From assembly GCA_030535395.1 (NCBI GenBank), contig JAUNLK010000001.1, forward strand, positions 124,001 through 188,000: a stretch of 64,000 nt of DNA. Direction: 5' to 3'. Shown piece after piece: positions 19,242 to 25,831 of the stretch. The position numbers were made by a program, and so were the translations under genes. The DNA is from Tissierellia bacterium (GTDB lineage Bacteria; Bacillota; Clostridia; Tissierellales; Peptoniphilaceae). How positions within the stretch are numbered: position 1 is the stretch's first letter; every line of letters starts with the position of its first letter. The notes under the pieces are model-generated. The model searched no databases and was not told the DNA's origin. It saw only the letters and a program-made list of their open reading frames with translations.

Positions 19242-19878
19242 TCTGCTCCCCTCGAACCACAGTGCCCAAGATGCCATTGATGATGCGGGGGGAGTCGGAA
19301 CTGCCGTAGATCTTGGCCAGCTCCACCGCTTCATTGATGCTCACCCTCTGGGGCACATCCTCCATGAAATTGAGCTCATAGAGGGAAATCCTCAGTATGG
19401 TGAGGTCCACCAGGGGGAGTCGGTCCACGGTCCAGCCCCTGAGATACTGGCTCAGCAGCTGGTCCAATTGGGGCAGCGCCGCTACAATTCTGGGAATGTG
19501 CTTTCTGATATAGCTCTTTTCGTACTCGTCGAAGGCGGGGGAATGATAGTTTTTAAAATTGGAGAGGAGCTCCTCCACTCCCTCATCCCCCTCAGGGGAG
19601 AGGGCCAGGGAGCCCTCTTCCTCCGCCGAGGACTCAAATTCCAGGCCCTCCTCTGTTTCCCCGGGGGCCTCCTCCTCCGGAGTCTCGGACAAATCCTCAA
19701 TGAACTTTTCAAGGGACTTTCCGCCCCGGAGTCCATAGAGGCCCTTCATCACCTGAGCCTCCCCCTCCTCCCGGTTCTGACTCAGGAAATTTTCCAGAAC
19801 CTCCTGGGAAAATTCGTCGGAGTGGGTCATGGCGAAGAGGGCCTGCATCATACCAATTCTAGCAATTTTTCTACTCAA
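19228..19878 (-). CDS. nusB: Transcription antitermination factor NusB with acidic insertion
   Basis: RNA-binding factor that with NusE (S10) drives antitermination on rRNA operons. The N-terminus SRKIARIGMMQALFAM and the C-terminal half, with RISLYELNFMEDVPQRVSINEAVELAK, are clear NusB. At 216 residues it is about 70 longer than the usual 135-150. The extra length is a strongly acidic, low-complexity segment at about residues 65-110. The start is TTG at 19876-19878 with GAGGAA five bases upstream. It lies nine bases below the Asp23/Gls24 gene, the common Firmicutes order. Confidence 0.93.
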   Translation of the reverse strand: MSRKIARIGMMQALFAMTHSDEFSQEVLENFLSQNREEGEAQVMKGLYGLRGGKSLEKFIEDLSETPEEEAPGETEEGLEFESSAEEEGSLALSPEGDEGVEELLSNFKNYHSPAFDEYEKSYIRKHIPRIVAALPQLDQLLSQYLRGWTVDRLPLVDLTILRISLYELNFMEDVPQRVSINEAVELAKIYGSSDSPRIINGILGTVVRGEQNEAH

Positions 19879-19887
19879 GGAAGTTCC

Positions 19888-20262
19888 TCACTTCACCCTA
19901 AGGGCGGATTCTTCTTTGGTACTGATGCCATTGACATGCACATTCACCGACTCGATTTCCAAATCCGTCATATTGTGAATGCTCTCTAAAATCTTCTCCT
20001 GGACGGTCTGGGCCACGTCCACAATATTTTTTCCATATTCCACAACGATGGCAATGTCCACGGAGTTGGTAAGCTCACCTGAGGTCACTTTGGTCTTACT
20101 GCTTCGGGCATTTAAGATCTCCCTCATGCTCTCCTTCCGAGAGGCAAAAATACTGGTGACGCCGTCCACCCTCATGGCCGTTTCCTGGGCAATGCGGGTC
20201 AAGACATCTTCCGAAATTTTAACACTGGGATCTCCCGATGGGTCTGTAAAATATTTTTCCAC
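19888..20262 (-). CDS. Asp23/Gls24 family envelope-stress protein
   Basis: A 124-residue Asp23/Gls24 (DUF322) protein. The family pattern is visible as the central EVLTRIAQETAMRVDGV, the strand pattern VDIAIVVEYG, and VQEKILESIHNMT. Such proteins sit at the membrane and are linked to envelope and alkaline stress; the biochemical role is not known. The start is GTG at 20260-20262 behind AGGAGG. This is the first gene of the long operon, with an extended -10 promoter just upstream. Confidence 0.9.
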   Translation of the reverse strand: MEKYFTDPSGDPSVKISEDVLTRIAQETAMRVDGVTSIFASRKESMREILNARSSKTKVTSGELTNSVDIAIVVEYGKNIVDVAQTVQEKILESIHNMTDLEIESVNVHVNGISTKEESALRVK

Positions 20263-20281
20263 GTTTCCCTCCTATCCTGGT

Positions 20282-20290
20282 ATTATACCA
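20282..20290 (-). promoter_or_regulatory. Extended -10 promoter for the gls24-to-ispH operon
   Basis: The minus strand reads TGGTATAAT, a perfect -10 hexamer with an extended TG. The -35 position 17 bases upstream is poor (GGGGAT), as is common with extended -10 promoters. It lies between the terminator of the CD1247-type gene and the gls24 ribosome site AGGAGG, so it is the natural start of the long operon. Confidence 0.65.
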
Positions 20291-20324
20291 TAGCCTGTGG
20301 GAAAATCCCCCGAAGGGTCCCATC

Positions 20325-20350
20325 AAAAAAAGGTGACCCTCAGGTCACCT
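20325..20350 (-). terminator. Rho-independent terminator of efp operon
   Basis: A perfect 8-bp stem, AGGTGACC (20331-20338) and GGTCACCT (20343-20350), with a four-base loop, is followed on the minus strand by TTTTTT. It begins 13 bases after the stop of the CD1247-type gene. Confidence 0.9.
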
Positions 20351-20362
20351 TCCCTAAAAAGC

Positions 20363-20692
20363 TTATTCTGCGTCCTCGTCGTCGTCCACGGCTTCAAAGT
20401 CCTCATCGGAGAAATCGTCGTAAACGACCAGTTCGTCCAAATCCAAATCATCGTAGTCGTCGTATTCGAAGTCGCTCTCTTCGTACACGAAGTCTTCCAG
20501 TTCGCCGAGGTCCTCTTCAATGATGTCCACATAGGATTCCAAATCCTGCATGCGCTCATCCACAGTTTCCACCAATTCAGAGACCACATCCACCAACTCA
20601 ATGAGGACTTGGCCCTCCTTGGATGTTTCATCGATGCCGAATCCGTCAACGAGCCCCTCAAGATAGGCAACGCGCTTGAATAGATTTTTCAT
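20363..20692 (-). CDS. CD1247-type small acidic protein (lacks zinc ribbon)
   Basis: A 109-residue acidic protein. The N-terminal half (KRVAYLEGLVDGFGIDETSK, then a helix rich in Val/Glu) matches the CD1247 N-terminal domain seen in Clostridia beside efp. In many relatives a cysteine zinc ribbon follows; here there is no cysteine at all and the C-terminus is a run of Asp, Glu and Tyr. Function unknown. It lies 14 bases below efp and is ended by a strong terminator, so it is made with EF-P. Confidence 0.75.
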   Translation of the reverse strand: MKNLFKRVAYLEGLVDGFGIDETSKEGQVLIELVDVVSELVETVDERMQDLESYVDIIEEDLGELEDFVYEESDFEYDDYDDLDLDELVVYDDFSDEDFEAVDDDEDAE

Positions 20693-20706
20693 TGGTAACC
20701 TCCTGT

Positions 20707-21264
20707 TTACACTCTGGACATGTACTCTCCGGTACGGGTGTCAATGCGAATGACATCCCCAAGGTTTACAAACAACGGGACCAGTAGGCTGAAGCCAGTT
20801 TCTACCGTGGCGGGCTTGGTTGCTCCGGAGGTGGTGTCCCCCTTGAGGCCCGGCTCCGTCTCGGTAACTTCCAGTTCTACGAAATTGGCAGGTGACACAT
20901 TGAAGGGTTTTCCCTGATAGATATTGACCGTGGCAGTATCATTCTCTCTCATGAAGTTCAATGCATCCTCTACATAGCTCTTCTCAATGGGAAGCTGCTC
21001 GTAGGTGGTATTGTCCATGAAATAGTACAATTCTCCATCGCTGTAGAGATACTGCATGTCTCGAGTTTCGATGACGGCTTCCTCATATTTTTCTGAAGGG
21101 TTGAAGGTCGTGTCCTTAATCCCACCGTTGATCACGGATCGAACTTTGGCACGGACGAAGGCCGCCCCTTTTCCCGGCTTAACGTGTTGAAAGTCTACCA
21201 CTTGATACACGTCGCCATCCATGACGAATGTTACACCTTTTCTAAAATCACCTGCTGATATCAT
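20707..21264 (-). CDS. efp: Translation elongation factor P
   Basis: Relieves ribosome stalling at consecutive prolines. Three OB/KOW-type domains over 185 residues, with the loop at residues 29-34 (KPGKGA) placing Lys32 at the tip, the position modified in many bacteria. The signature near the C-terminus, [17 protein letters not shown], is complete. No EpmA/EpmB or YmfI-type modifier is seen here. ATG at 21264 follows GAGGAGG, with a good promoter upstream. Confidence 0.97.
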   Translation of the reverse strand: MISAGDFRKGVTFVMDGDVYQVVDFQHVKPGKGAAFVRAKVRSVINGGIKDTTFNPSEKYEEAVIETRDMQYLYSDGELYYFMDNTTYEQLPIEKSYVEDALNFMRENDTATVNIYQGKPFNVSPANFVELEVTETEPGLKGDTTSGATKPATVETGFSLLVPLFVNLGDVIRIDTRTGEYMSRV

Positions 21265-21293
21265 AGCTTCCTCCTCATTCAGTCTACGTCCGT

Positions 21294-21322
21294 ATTATAT
21301 CAAATGCCTCATGGCCTAACAA
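21294..21322 (-). promoter_or_regulatory. Promoter of efp
   Basis: TTGTTA and TATAAT are separated by 17 bases on the minus strand. The -10 is perfect and the -35 matches four of six. It lies in the gap after the last prepilin-operon gene and is the only good candidate for efp. Confidence 0.7.
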
Positions 21323-21325
21323 GAT

Positions 21326-22336
21326 TTAGGGATACATTTTGCTCACCCATTGGACGCTGGGCTGTAAAATGGGCTCCAAATTGGCAATAAAGACATTGAG
21401 AACATTGTCCGGCTGAAAACTCACCCTCAAGGGAGCTCCCTCCGCCTCCCCGATACAGAGGCCATTGACCTGGAGGGTCCCCTCCCCCTGAAGCTCCTGG
21501 GCCCAGAGGAGGCCCTGGATCATCAGCCGCCCCTCCACTTTTAGGGGTGCCGTGGCGCGGAGGGCATTGGGGAGTTTTCCACTGCCCAGAATTTTGCCCG
21601 GAGCATTGAACTCCATGTACTGGACCGAGGGAATGAAGATCCGCTCCTCCTGAACTGGACTGGCCTCAGGAGGAGTTTCCCCCGCTTCCGGCGCCCCCTG
21701 GGGATCTTCCCCCTCCACCGGCGCCTGTTCGGGATCCTCCCCCTCCACCGGTGCCCCCTGGGGCTCAGTTTCGTAGCGGAGAATCATCCAGTAGCCACTC
21801 ACTTCCAGACTAAAGGGCCGGTCGATCCTCAGCACCTCCCTCTCCCGGACATTGGGCACGTATTCATTGAGGGTGGACCACAGCTCAGCCTCCTCCACCT
21901 CTCGGGGGCTCAAGATTCCGTCCCTCTGATTGAGGACCCCCGGGAAGAACTCCCCCTTTAAGATGCTCATGGCGGTGATCTTCTTGTGGGTCACCTCCCC
22001 CTTGAGGAGAAAGTGGGGGAACTTCCCCGCCTCCCTTTGAATGTGGAGGGTGAGCCTCCCCTTCCCCTCCCCGGTGTAGGGGAGCTCCACCTCCCCCTGG
22101 GACTGAATCCTCCGGGCCAGGAGGGCGGGGTCCAGATCCAAGTACCCCCGGTAGACGGCAGTCTCCGCAAGATAGCCCCCCTGGAGGCCGTCCAGTCCAT
22201 TGGCGTAGAGTTTCGTCCGCTGCTCCACCAATGCCAGTATCCAGAGGAGAAAGAGGGAGACCACCAAAAAGGCAAAGAGGGCCATGAGCATAATGGAGCC
22301 TTTTTTCCTGGTGCTTCCGCTGTCACTTCTCGCCAT
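21326..22336 (-). CDS. PilX-like pilus-associated protein, hypothetical
   Basis: A 336-residue protein with a short basic N-terminus followed by one strong transmembrane helix at about residues 15-38 (GSIMLMALFAFLVVSLFLLW), like the PilX-type components of type IV pilus operons that lack a clean prepilin cleavage site. The rest is predicted extracytoplasmic beta-rich sequence. In the middle lies a repeated acidic, Pro-rich segment (GAPVEGEDP, QAPVEGEDP, GAPEAGETP). It is the last gene of the prepilin-like operon. Assignment rests on topology and position only. Confidence 0.55.
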   Translation of the reverse strand: MARSDSGSTRKKGSIMLMALFAFLVVSLFLLWILALVEQRTKLYANGLDGLQGGYLAETAVYRGYLDLDPALLARRIQSQGEVELPYTGEGKGRLTLHIQREAGKFPHFLLKGEVTHKKITAMSILKGEFFPGVLNQRDGILSPREVEEAELWSTLNEYVPNVREREVLRIDRPFSLEVSGYWMILRYETEPQGAPVEGEDPEQAPVEGEDPQGAPEAGETPPEASPVQEERIFIPSVQYMEFNAPGKILGSGKLPNALRATAPLKVEGRLMIQGLLWAQELQGEGTLQVNGLCIGEAEGAPLRVSFQPDNVLNVFIANLEPILQPSVQWVSKMYP

Positions 22337-22829
22337 GATTCAACTTCCCCCTCAGGCCGTCCACGTGGACCAGCTCCCCCTCCGGGAGGGTCCAGCTGGT
22401 CTCCAGGAGATTTCCCCGCTGGACCATGGTCACGGCCTCCACCTCATCCAAGACCAAATTGGAGCCCACGGCGCTCCCCCGCCAACTGGGGGGCAGCTTA
22501 AGTAGCTTCTGCCGCTGGGCCTTTCGGAGGAGACTCCCCTTGGAGAGCTCATAGCGGACGAACACATAGGACTTGCTCTCCTGTTCCAAGTGACAGAAGA
22601 CATAGCCGCCGCCATCCTCAAAGATCCACTGGGCCCGGGCAATCTCATCCCTCAAGGACTGGACGGCGTAGGCGCGGTCGCTCTCTCGGGAGAGATTTTC
22701 CGCCAGCTCCGTGGTCCCCACGATGCTGCTCTGGACCACCTGGGCCATGAGGCCCACCAAAACCGCCACCATGGCCAGCACTACAATGAGCTCAAGGAGT
22801 GTAAAACCCCTCCTTCGGCCTCGTACCAT
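22323..22829 (-). CDS. Prepilin-type protein, PilW/ComGF-like
   Basis: A 168-residue pseudopilin candidate. The N-terminus RRRGFTLLELIVVLAMVAVL is a textbook type IV prepilin signal: basic leader, Gly before Phe, Glu at +5, then a hydrophobic helix. The remaining domain is beta-rich and resembles the minor pilins PilW/ComGF by size and place in the operon. ATG at 22829 follows GGAG and the gene overlaps the upstream prepilin gene by 38 bases. Confidence 0.75.
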   Translation of the reverse strand: MVRGRRRGFTLLELIVVLAMVAVLVGLMAQVVQSSIVGTTELAENLSRESDRAYAVQSLRDEIARAQWIFEDGGGYVFCHLEQESKSYVFVRYELSKGSLLRKAQRQKLLKLPPSWRGSAVGSNLVLDEVEAVTMVQRGNLLETSWTLPEGELVHVDGLRGKLNHGEK

Positions 22830-23130
22830 AGAGCAACTCCTCTCCTGTAATCTTGTCTTTGAGGATCACTTCTTCCAAATCGCCCCCATCTCGCACTTCC
22901 ACTTCCACATGGGGGGATGGGTATTCTTCCCCTGCAATGGCCGCCTCCATGGCGGACTGGATGTCCATGAGTCGGGCCTGATTTTCCTGAATATTTTTGG
23001 TGTGGAGGCCGGCGGTGGCCAGGGAGGGCAAGAGCAGGGCCACCAGTATGGAGAGGACCATGAGGGCCACCAGGACCTCCATGAGGTGAAAGCCCCCTCT
23101 TTTTTTGCCGTGGATTTTTCTAGGATTCAT
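22792..23130 (-). CDS. Prepilin-type protein, PilV-like
   Basis: A 112-residue minor pilin candidate. The cleavage region is GKKRGGFHLMEVLVALMVLS: Gly-Phe with Glu at +5, preceded by a basic leader. His and Met at +2/+3 are less usual. The mature domain is short (about 95 residues). ATG codons at 23131-23133 and 23128-23130 are both possible; the second is better spaced from GGAGG. It overlaps the upstream prepilin gene by about 11 bases. Confidence 0.75.
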   Translation of the reverse strand: MNPRKIHGKKRGGFHLMEVLVALMVLSILVALLLPSLATAGLHTKNIQENQARLMDIQSAMEAAIAGEEYPSPHVEVEVRDGGDLEEVILKDKITGEELLYGTRPKEGFYTP

Positions 23131-23575
23131 CATTCCTCCAGAGTCGGGATCTGCCATTGACCGGGGAGACGGAGAGGGACCAATTCTCTCCACGGAGCTT
23201 AAAGTGGAGGGTTCCCGCATTGGCCGGGCGCCCCGAGGGATTGAAGCTCAGGGGGCTGCCCACCTGGGCCATTTCCTCCCCCACAAAGGTGAGATCCTTG
23301 GGAAATTCCCCCTGGGCGATGATCTCTCCCCCATCGGTGATCACCTCATAGCCCCCCTGGCTGCAGACGAGGCGGGTGCCCTCTCGATTGCCAATGGCGT
23401 AGAGCCTCATGGTGCCCACGGCGTGCTGGACCTCCTCCAGGCTCCTCTGGGCCTCCACTTTGGAGAGGACGCCGAAATTGGACAGGGCCAATGTAGACAA
23501 AATGGCTACAATCCCCAGGACGCACAAGAGCTCCAATAGGGTGTAGCCATTCTTTTTTTGTCTTAGCGACAACAT
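23120..23575 (-). CDS. Prepilin-type protein, GspH/PilE-like
   Basis: A 151-residue pseudopilin. The N-terminus has the basic leader RQKKNG, then YTLLELLCVLGIVAIL, with Glu at +5 after the Gly-Tyr junction; aromatic Tyr at +1 in place of Phe is tolerated in the family. The mature domain resembles GspH-type pseudopilins. It begins two bases below the stop of the PilO-like gene, so the four prepilin-type genes form one unit. Confidence 0.78.
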   Translation of the reverse strand: MLSLRQKKNGYTLLELLCVLGIVAILSTLALSNFGVLSKVEAQRSLEEVQHAVGTMRLYAIGNREGTRLVCSQGGYEVITDGGEIIAQGEFPKDLTFVGEEMAQVGSPLSFNPSGRPANAGTLHFKLRGENWSLSVSPVNGRSRLWRNDES

Positions 23576-23576
23576 A

Positions 23577-25193
23577 TTATTTTTCCTCGCGGGAGAGAAT
23601 TTGGAAATTGCGGAAGGTCAGGCGCTCCTCCTCCACTTTGGGGTGGGCAAAGGCATAGCGATACTCGGTGAGCCGCTGTTTGCCGTCCATCTTTTCCAGG
23701 GGGAAGAAGAAGCGAGTGTAGCCGTCCCCCAAATCTTCCTTGCGGTCCATGGGGACGGTAGTGGTATTGCCCTCCTCATCGGAGAGGATGATGGTGAGCT
23801 CGCCGTCGGTGACCCGCTCGTTGATGAGGTCGATGCTGGTCTCGTAGGCATTTTTGGGCAGGTACAAATTCCCCGTGGTCATGGTGAGAATTTGCCCCAC
23901 GGGTTTTTCCCCCTCCTGGAGGGTCAGCTGGGGCTTTTCCCCCGCTGGCTCCTCTACTTTGAGGGGCTCCTCTTGAGTTTTAGCATCCTCTTCCTCTGCC
24001 TCTGTGACAGCTGCCTCCTCGATTCTCTCCTCTGCCTTTGGCCTTTCCTCCTCAAGTTCCCCCTCCCCTTGAGGGATATGTTCGCCCTCCTGGGAGCCGA
24101 GCTCCGTGGGGGGCGTTTCGGTTTCGGGAAGCTCCTCCTCCTTCTCGAAGGCCTCAGTGGTAAAGGCGACCGTCAGAGTCTCCTGGGAAATGGGCGTTCC
24201 CTGGAGGATTTCCTCAGTGAGTATGGTCACTGGACTCTCGTCCAAAAACTGAATTTGGAGGAGGACATCCCGGACCGAATACTGGGTCAGGGGCGGTGCC
24301 GTGTACTGGGGCATGGGCTTGTCCGCCGGAGTAATGGAGGTGGAGACCGATGGCCCAACGGGCTTGGGCTTCACTGTGGGCTTGGGTTTCACCGTGGGCT
24401 TGGGTTTTACCACGGGCTTGGTGGAGGGCCGCACCGTGGGTTTGGGCTTCACTGTGGGCCGCGGCACCGGTGTGGTGGAGGGCCGGGGGGTGGCCACGGT
24501 GCTGGGGGCCTTGGCCGGGGGCGCTATGGGCGCTATGGGACTGGGGCTGGGGGCAACGGGGGTGGCAGTGGTGGGGGGCACGGGGGCGGAGTCTTCAAAG
24601 CCCTCCACATTGGAGCCCCCCAGGGCATAGTTCTTATCCGAAAGGCTGCCGTCCACCACCCGGTAGGGAATCTTCATTCTGAGGGTGGCGGTTTCCTCCC
24701 CATTGAGTTCCTTGACATAGTTTACGGAGTCCACTTTCATCCCCAGGCCCGTCCGCTCACTGTCGGAGAGAAAGTCCGACAGGCCCATGGGATCGCCGCT
24801 GTACTCCACCACCATATTCAAGGTGCCCTCGTCTCCCACTGTGGGCACCACTTCCTCATTGACCAAAGTGGCCTCGGGGTGGGAAGCGAAGAAATTCAGA
24901 AGGGCCCCCTCCACGTCCCCCTCATCCACCAGGGAGGAGGGCTTGGTCAGGGCCTCTTGGGCATAGACCTTTTGGGAGTCCAGGGCCCGGAGGAGTTCTC
25001 CCCTGGCCTCCAGGGGGGCCCGGACAAAGGAATAGTAGCCCAGGGCACCAAAAGAAGCCAGTACCAATCCACCTAAAAGTACGGACTCTCTCACGGTGAG
25101 GCGGCCCTCCCTCATGCGGTCCAGGAGGCCCTCCTCATCCTGATCCAATAGGATGTTTTTTTCTGGGATTTGATCCCCATTTAAGAATTTCAT
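23577..25193 (-). CDS. PilO-like membrane protein with Pro/Lys/Thr linker
   Basis: A 538-residue protein that I do not recognise as a whole. Residues about 40-58 form one membrane helix. The following coiled stretch and a ferredoxin-like segment at about 110-190 (LNMVVEYSGDPMGLSDFLSD, then strands) look like PilO/GspM inner-membrane assembly proteins. Residues about 205-295 are Pro/Ala/Thr-rich with a short repeat, KPKPTV, three to four times. An acidic Glu/Pro stretch at about 360-435 and a beta-rich C-terminal domain (about 435-538) follow. PilO proteins are usually near 200 residues, so the second half is extra. It is the first gene of the prepilin operon, but pilB, pilC, pilM and pilN are not in this window. 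Confidence 0.6.
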   Translation of the reverse strand: MKFLNGDQIPEKNILLDQDEEGLLDRMREGRLTVRESVLLGGLVLASFGALGYYSFVRAPLEARGELLRALDSQKVYAQEALTKPSSLVDEGDVEGALLNFFASHPEATLVNEEVVPTVGDEGTLNMVVEYSGDPMGLSDFLSDSERTGLGMKVDSVNYVKELNGEETATLRMKIPYRVVDGSLSDKNYALGGSNVEGFEDSAPVPPTTATPVAPSPSPIAPIAPPAKAPSTVATPRPSTTPVPRPTVKPKPTVRPSTKPVVKPKPTVKPKPTVKPKPVGPSVSTSITPADKPMPQYTAPPLTQYSVRDVLLQIQFLDESPVTILTEEILQGTPISQETLTVAFTTEAFEKEEELPETETPPTELGSQEGEHIPQGEGELEEERPKAEERIEEAAVTEAEEEDAKTQEEPLKVEEPAGEKPQLTLQEGEKPVGQILTMTTGNLYLPKNAYETSIDLINERVTDGELTIILSDEEGNTTTVPMDRKEDLGDGYTRFFFPLEKMDGKQRLTEYRYAFAHPKVEEERLTFRNFQILSREEK

Positions 25194-25210
25194 CTACTCA
25201 CCTCTGTCCT

Positions 25211-25239
25211 ATGGTACCAAAATCACAGGGCCTTGTCAT
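25211..25239 (-). promoter_or_regulatory. Promoter candidate for the prepilin-like operon
   Basis: ATGACA and TACCAT lie 17 bases apart on the minus strand, with TG one base upstream of the -10. The first matches TTGACA at five of six positions. The position just above the PilO-like gene fits. Confidence 0.5.
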
Positions 25240-25245
25240 GATCTA

Positions 25246-25270
25246 CTGTAAAATTCCAAAAATTTCACAG
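25246..25270 (-). other. AT-rich hairpin after the GDSL gene
   Basis: A 10-bp stem with one wobble pair (CTGTGAAATT and AATTTTACAG on the minus strand) encloses five bases directly below the GDSL gene. No T run follows, so it is not a classic terminator. It may slow transcription or protect the 3' end of the thrS message. Confidence 0.35.
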
Positions 25271-25276
25271 ACAAGT

Positions 25277-25831
25277 TCAGACATACTCCGGAAAGTCCTC
25301 CACCAGGATGCCGTGGACCCACTGGGCCAGGAGCTGGTGGCCCTCCTCATTGAGGTGAAGGCCGTCCATATAGTAGCGGTCCTGGGAGGAAAAGAGCTCC
25401 TGGGGATCGTAGCCCGGAGTGAGGCTGCGAAACTCCCGAAGTCGATTCTCAAAGGAGATATAGGCCGCAATATAGGAGAGCTCCTCCTCCCCTACCATGG
25501 AGGGAAGGGTGGGGAGAATCATCAGGCTCCTCCCCCCTCTGGCCTCCACTTCCCCCAGGATCTCTTGGGTCCTGGCCCGGATCCCCTCCAGGGGCATGGG
25601 CCCCAGGCAGTCGTTGAGGCCAAAGTGAAGGAGGACCAAGTCCCCCTCCCGGGGGGGATGGCGGAGGATCTGAGCCCAGGTCTCCTCCGCCGTGGCTCCA
25701 TTTTCCCCCCGGCTCATAATGACTTGAGGGAGCTTTTCCTCCAGGAGGGCGAGGAAATTCTTCCCCACGGGGACGCCGTAGCCGGTGAGGTAGCTGTCCC
25801 CGTAGGCGAGAATTCTCTTACTGGAGTTCAT
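25277..25831 (-). CDS. SGNH/GDSL-type esterase or lipase
   Basis: A 184-residue hydrolase without a signal peptide. All SGNH blocks are visible: AYGDSYLTGYG (nucleophile Ser), a Gly in ENGATAE, the Asn in FGLNDCLG, and DGLHLNEEGH with the Asp-His pair. Substrate unknown; relatives deacylate lipids, thioesters or cell-wall esters. The start is ATG at 25829-25831, overlapping the end of thrS by 14 bases, so it is co-transcribed with thrS. Confidence 0.85.
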   Translation of the reverse strand: MNSSKRILAYGDSYLTGYGVPVGKNFLALLEEKLPQVIMSRGENGATAEETWAQILRHPPREGDLVLLHFGLNDCLGPMPLEGIRARTQEILGEVEARGGRSLMILPTLPSMVGEEELSYIAAYISFENRLREFRSLTPGYDPQELFSSQDRYYMDGLHLNEEGHQLLAQWVHGILVEDFPEYV

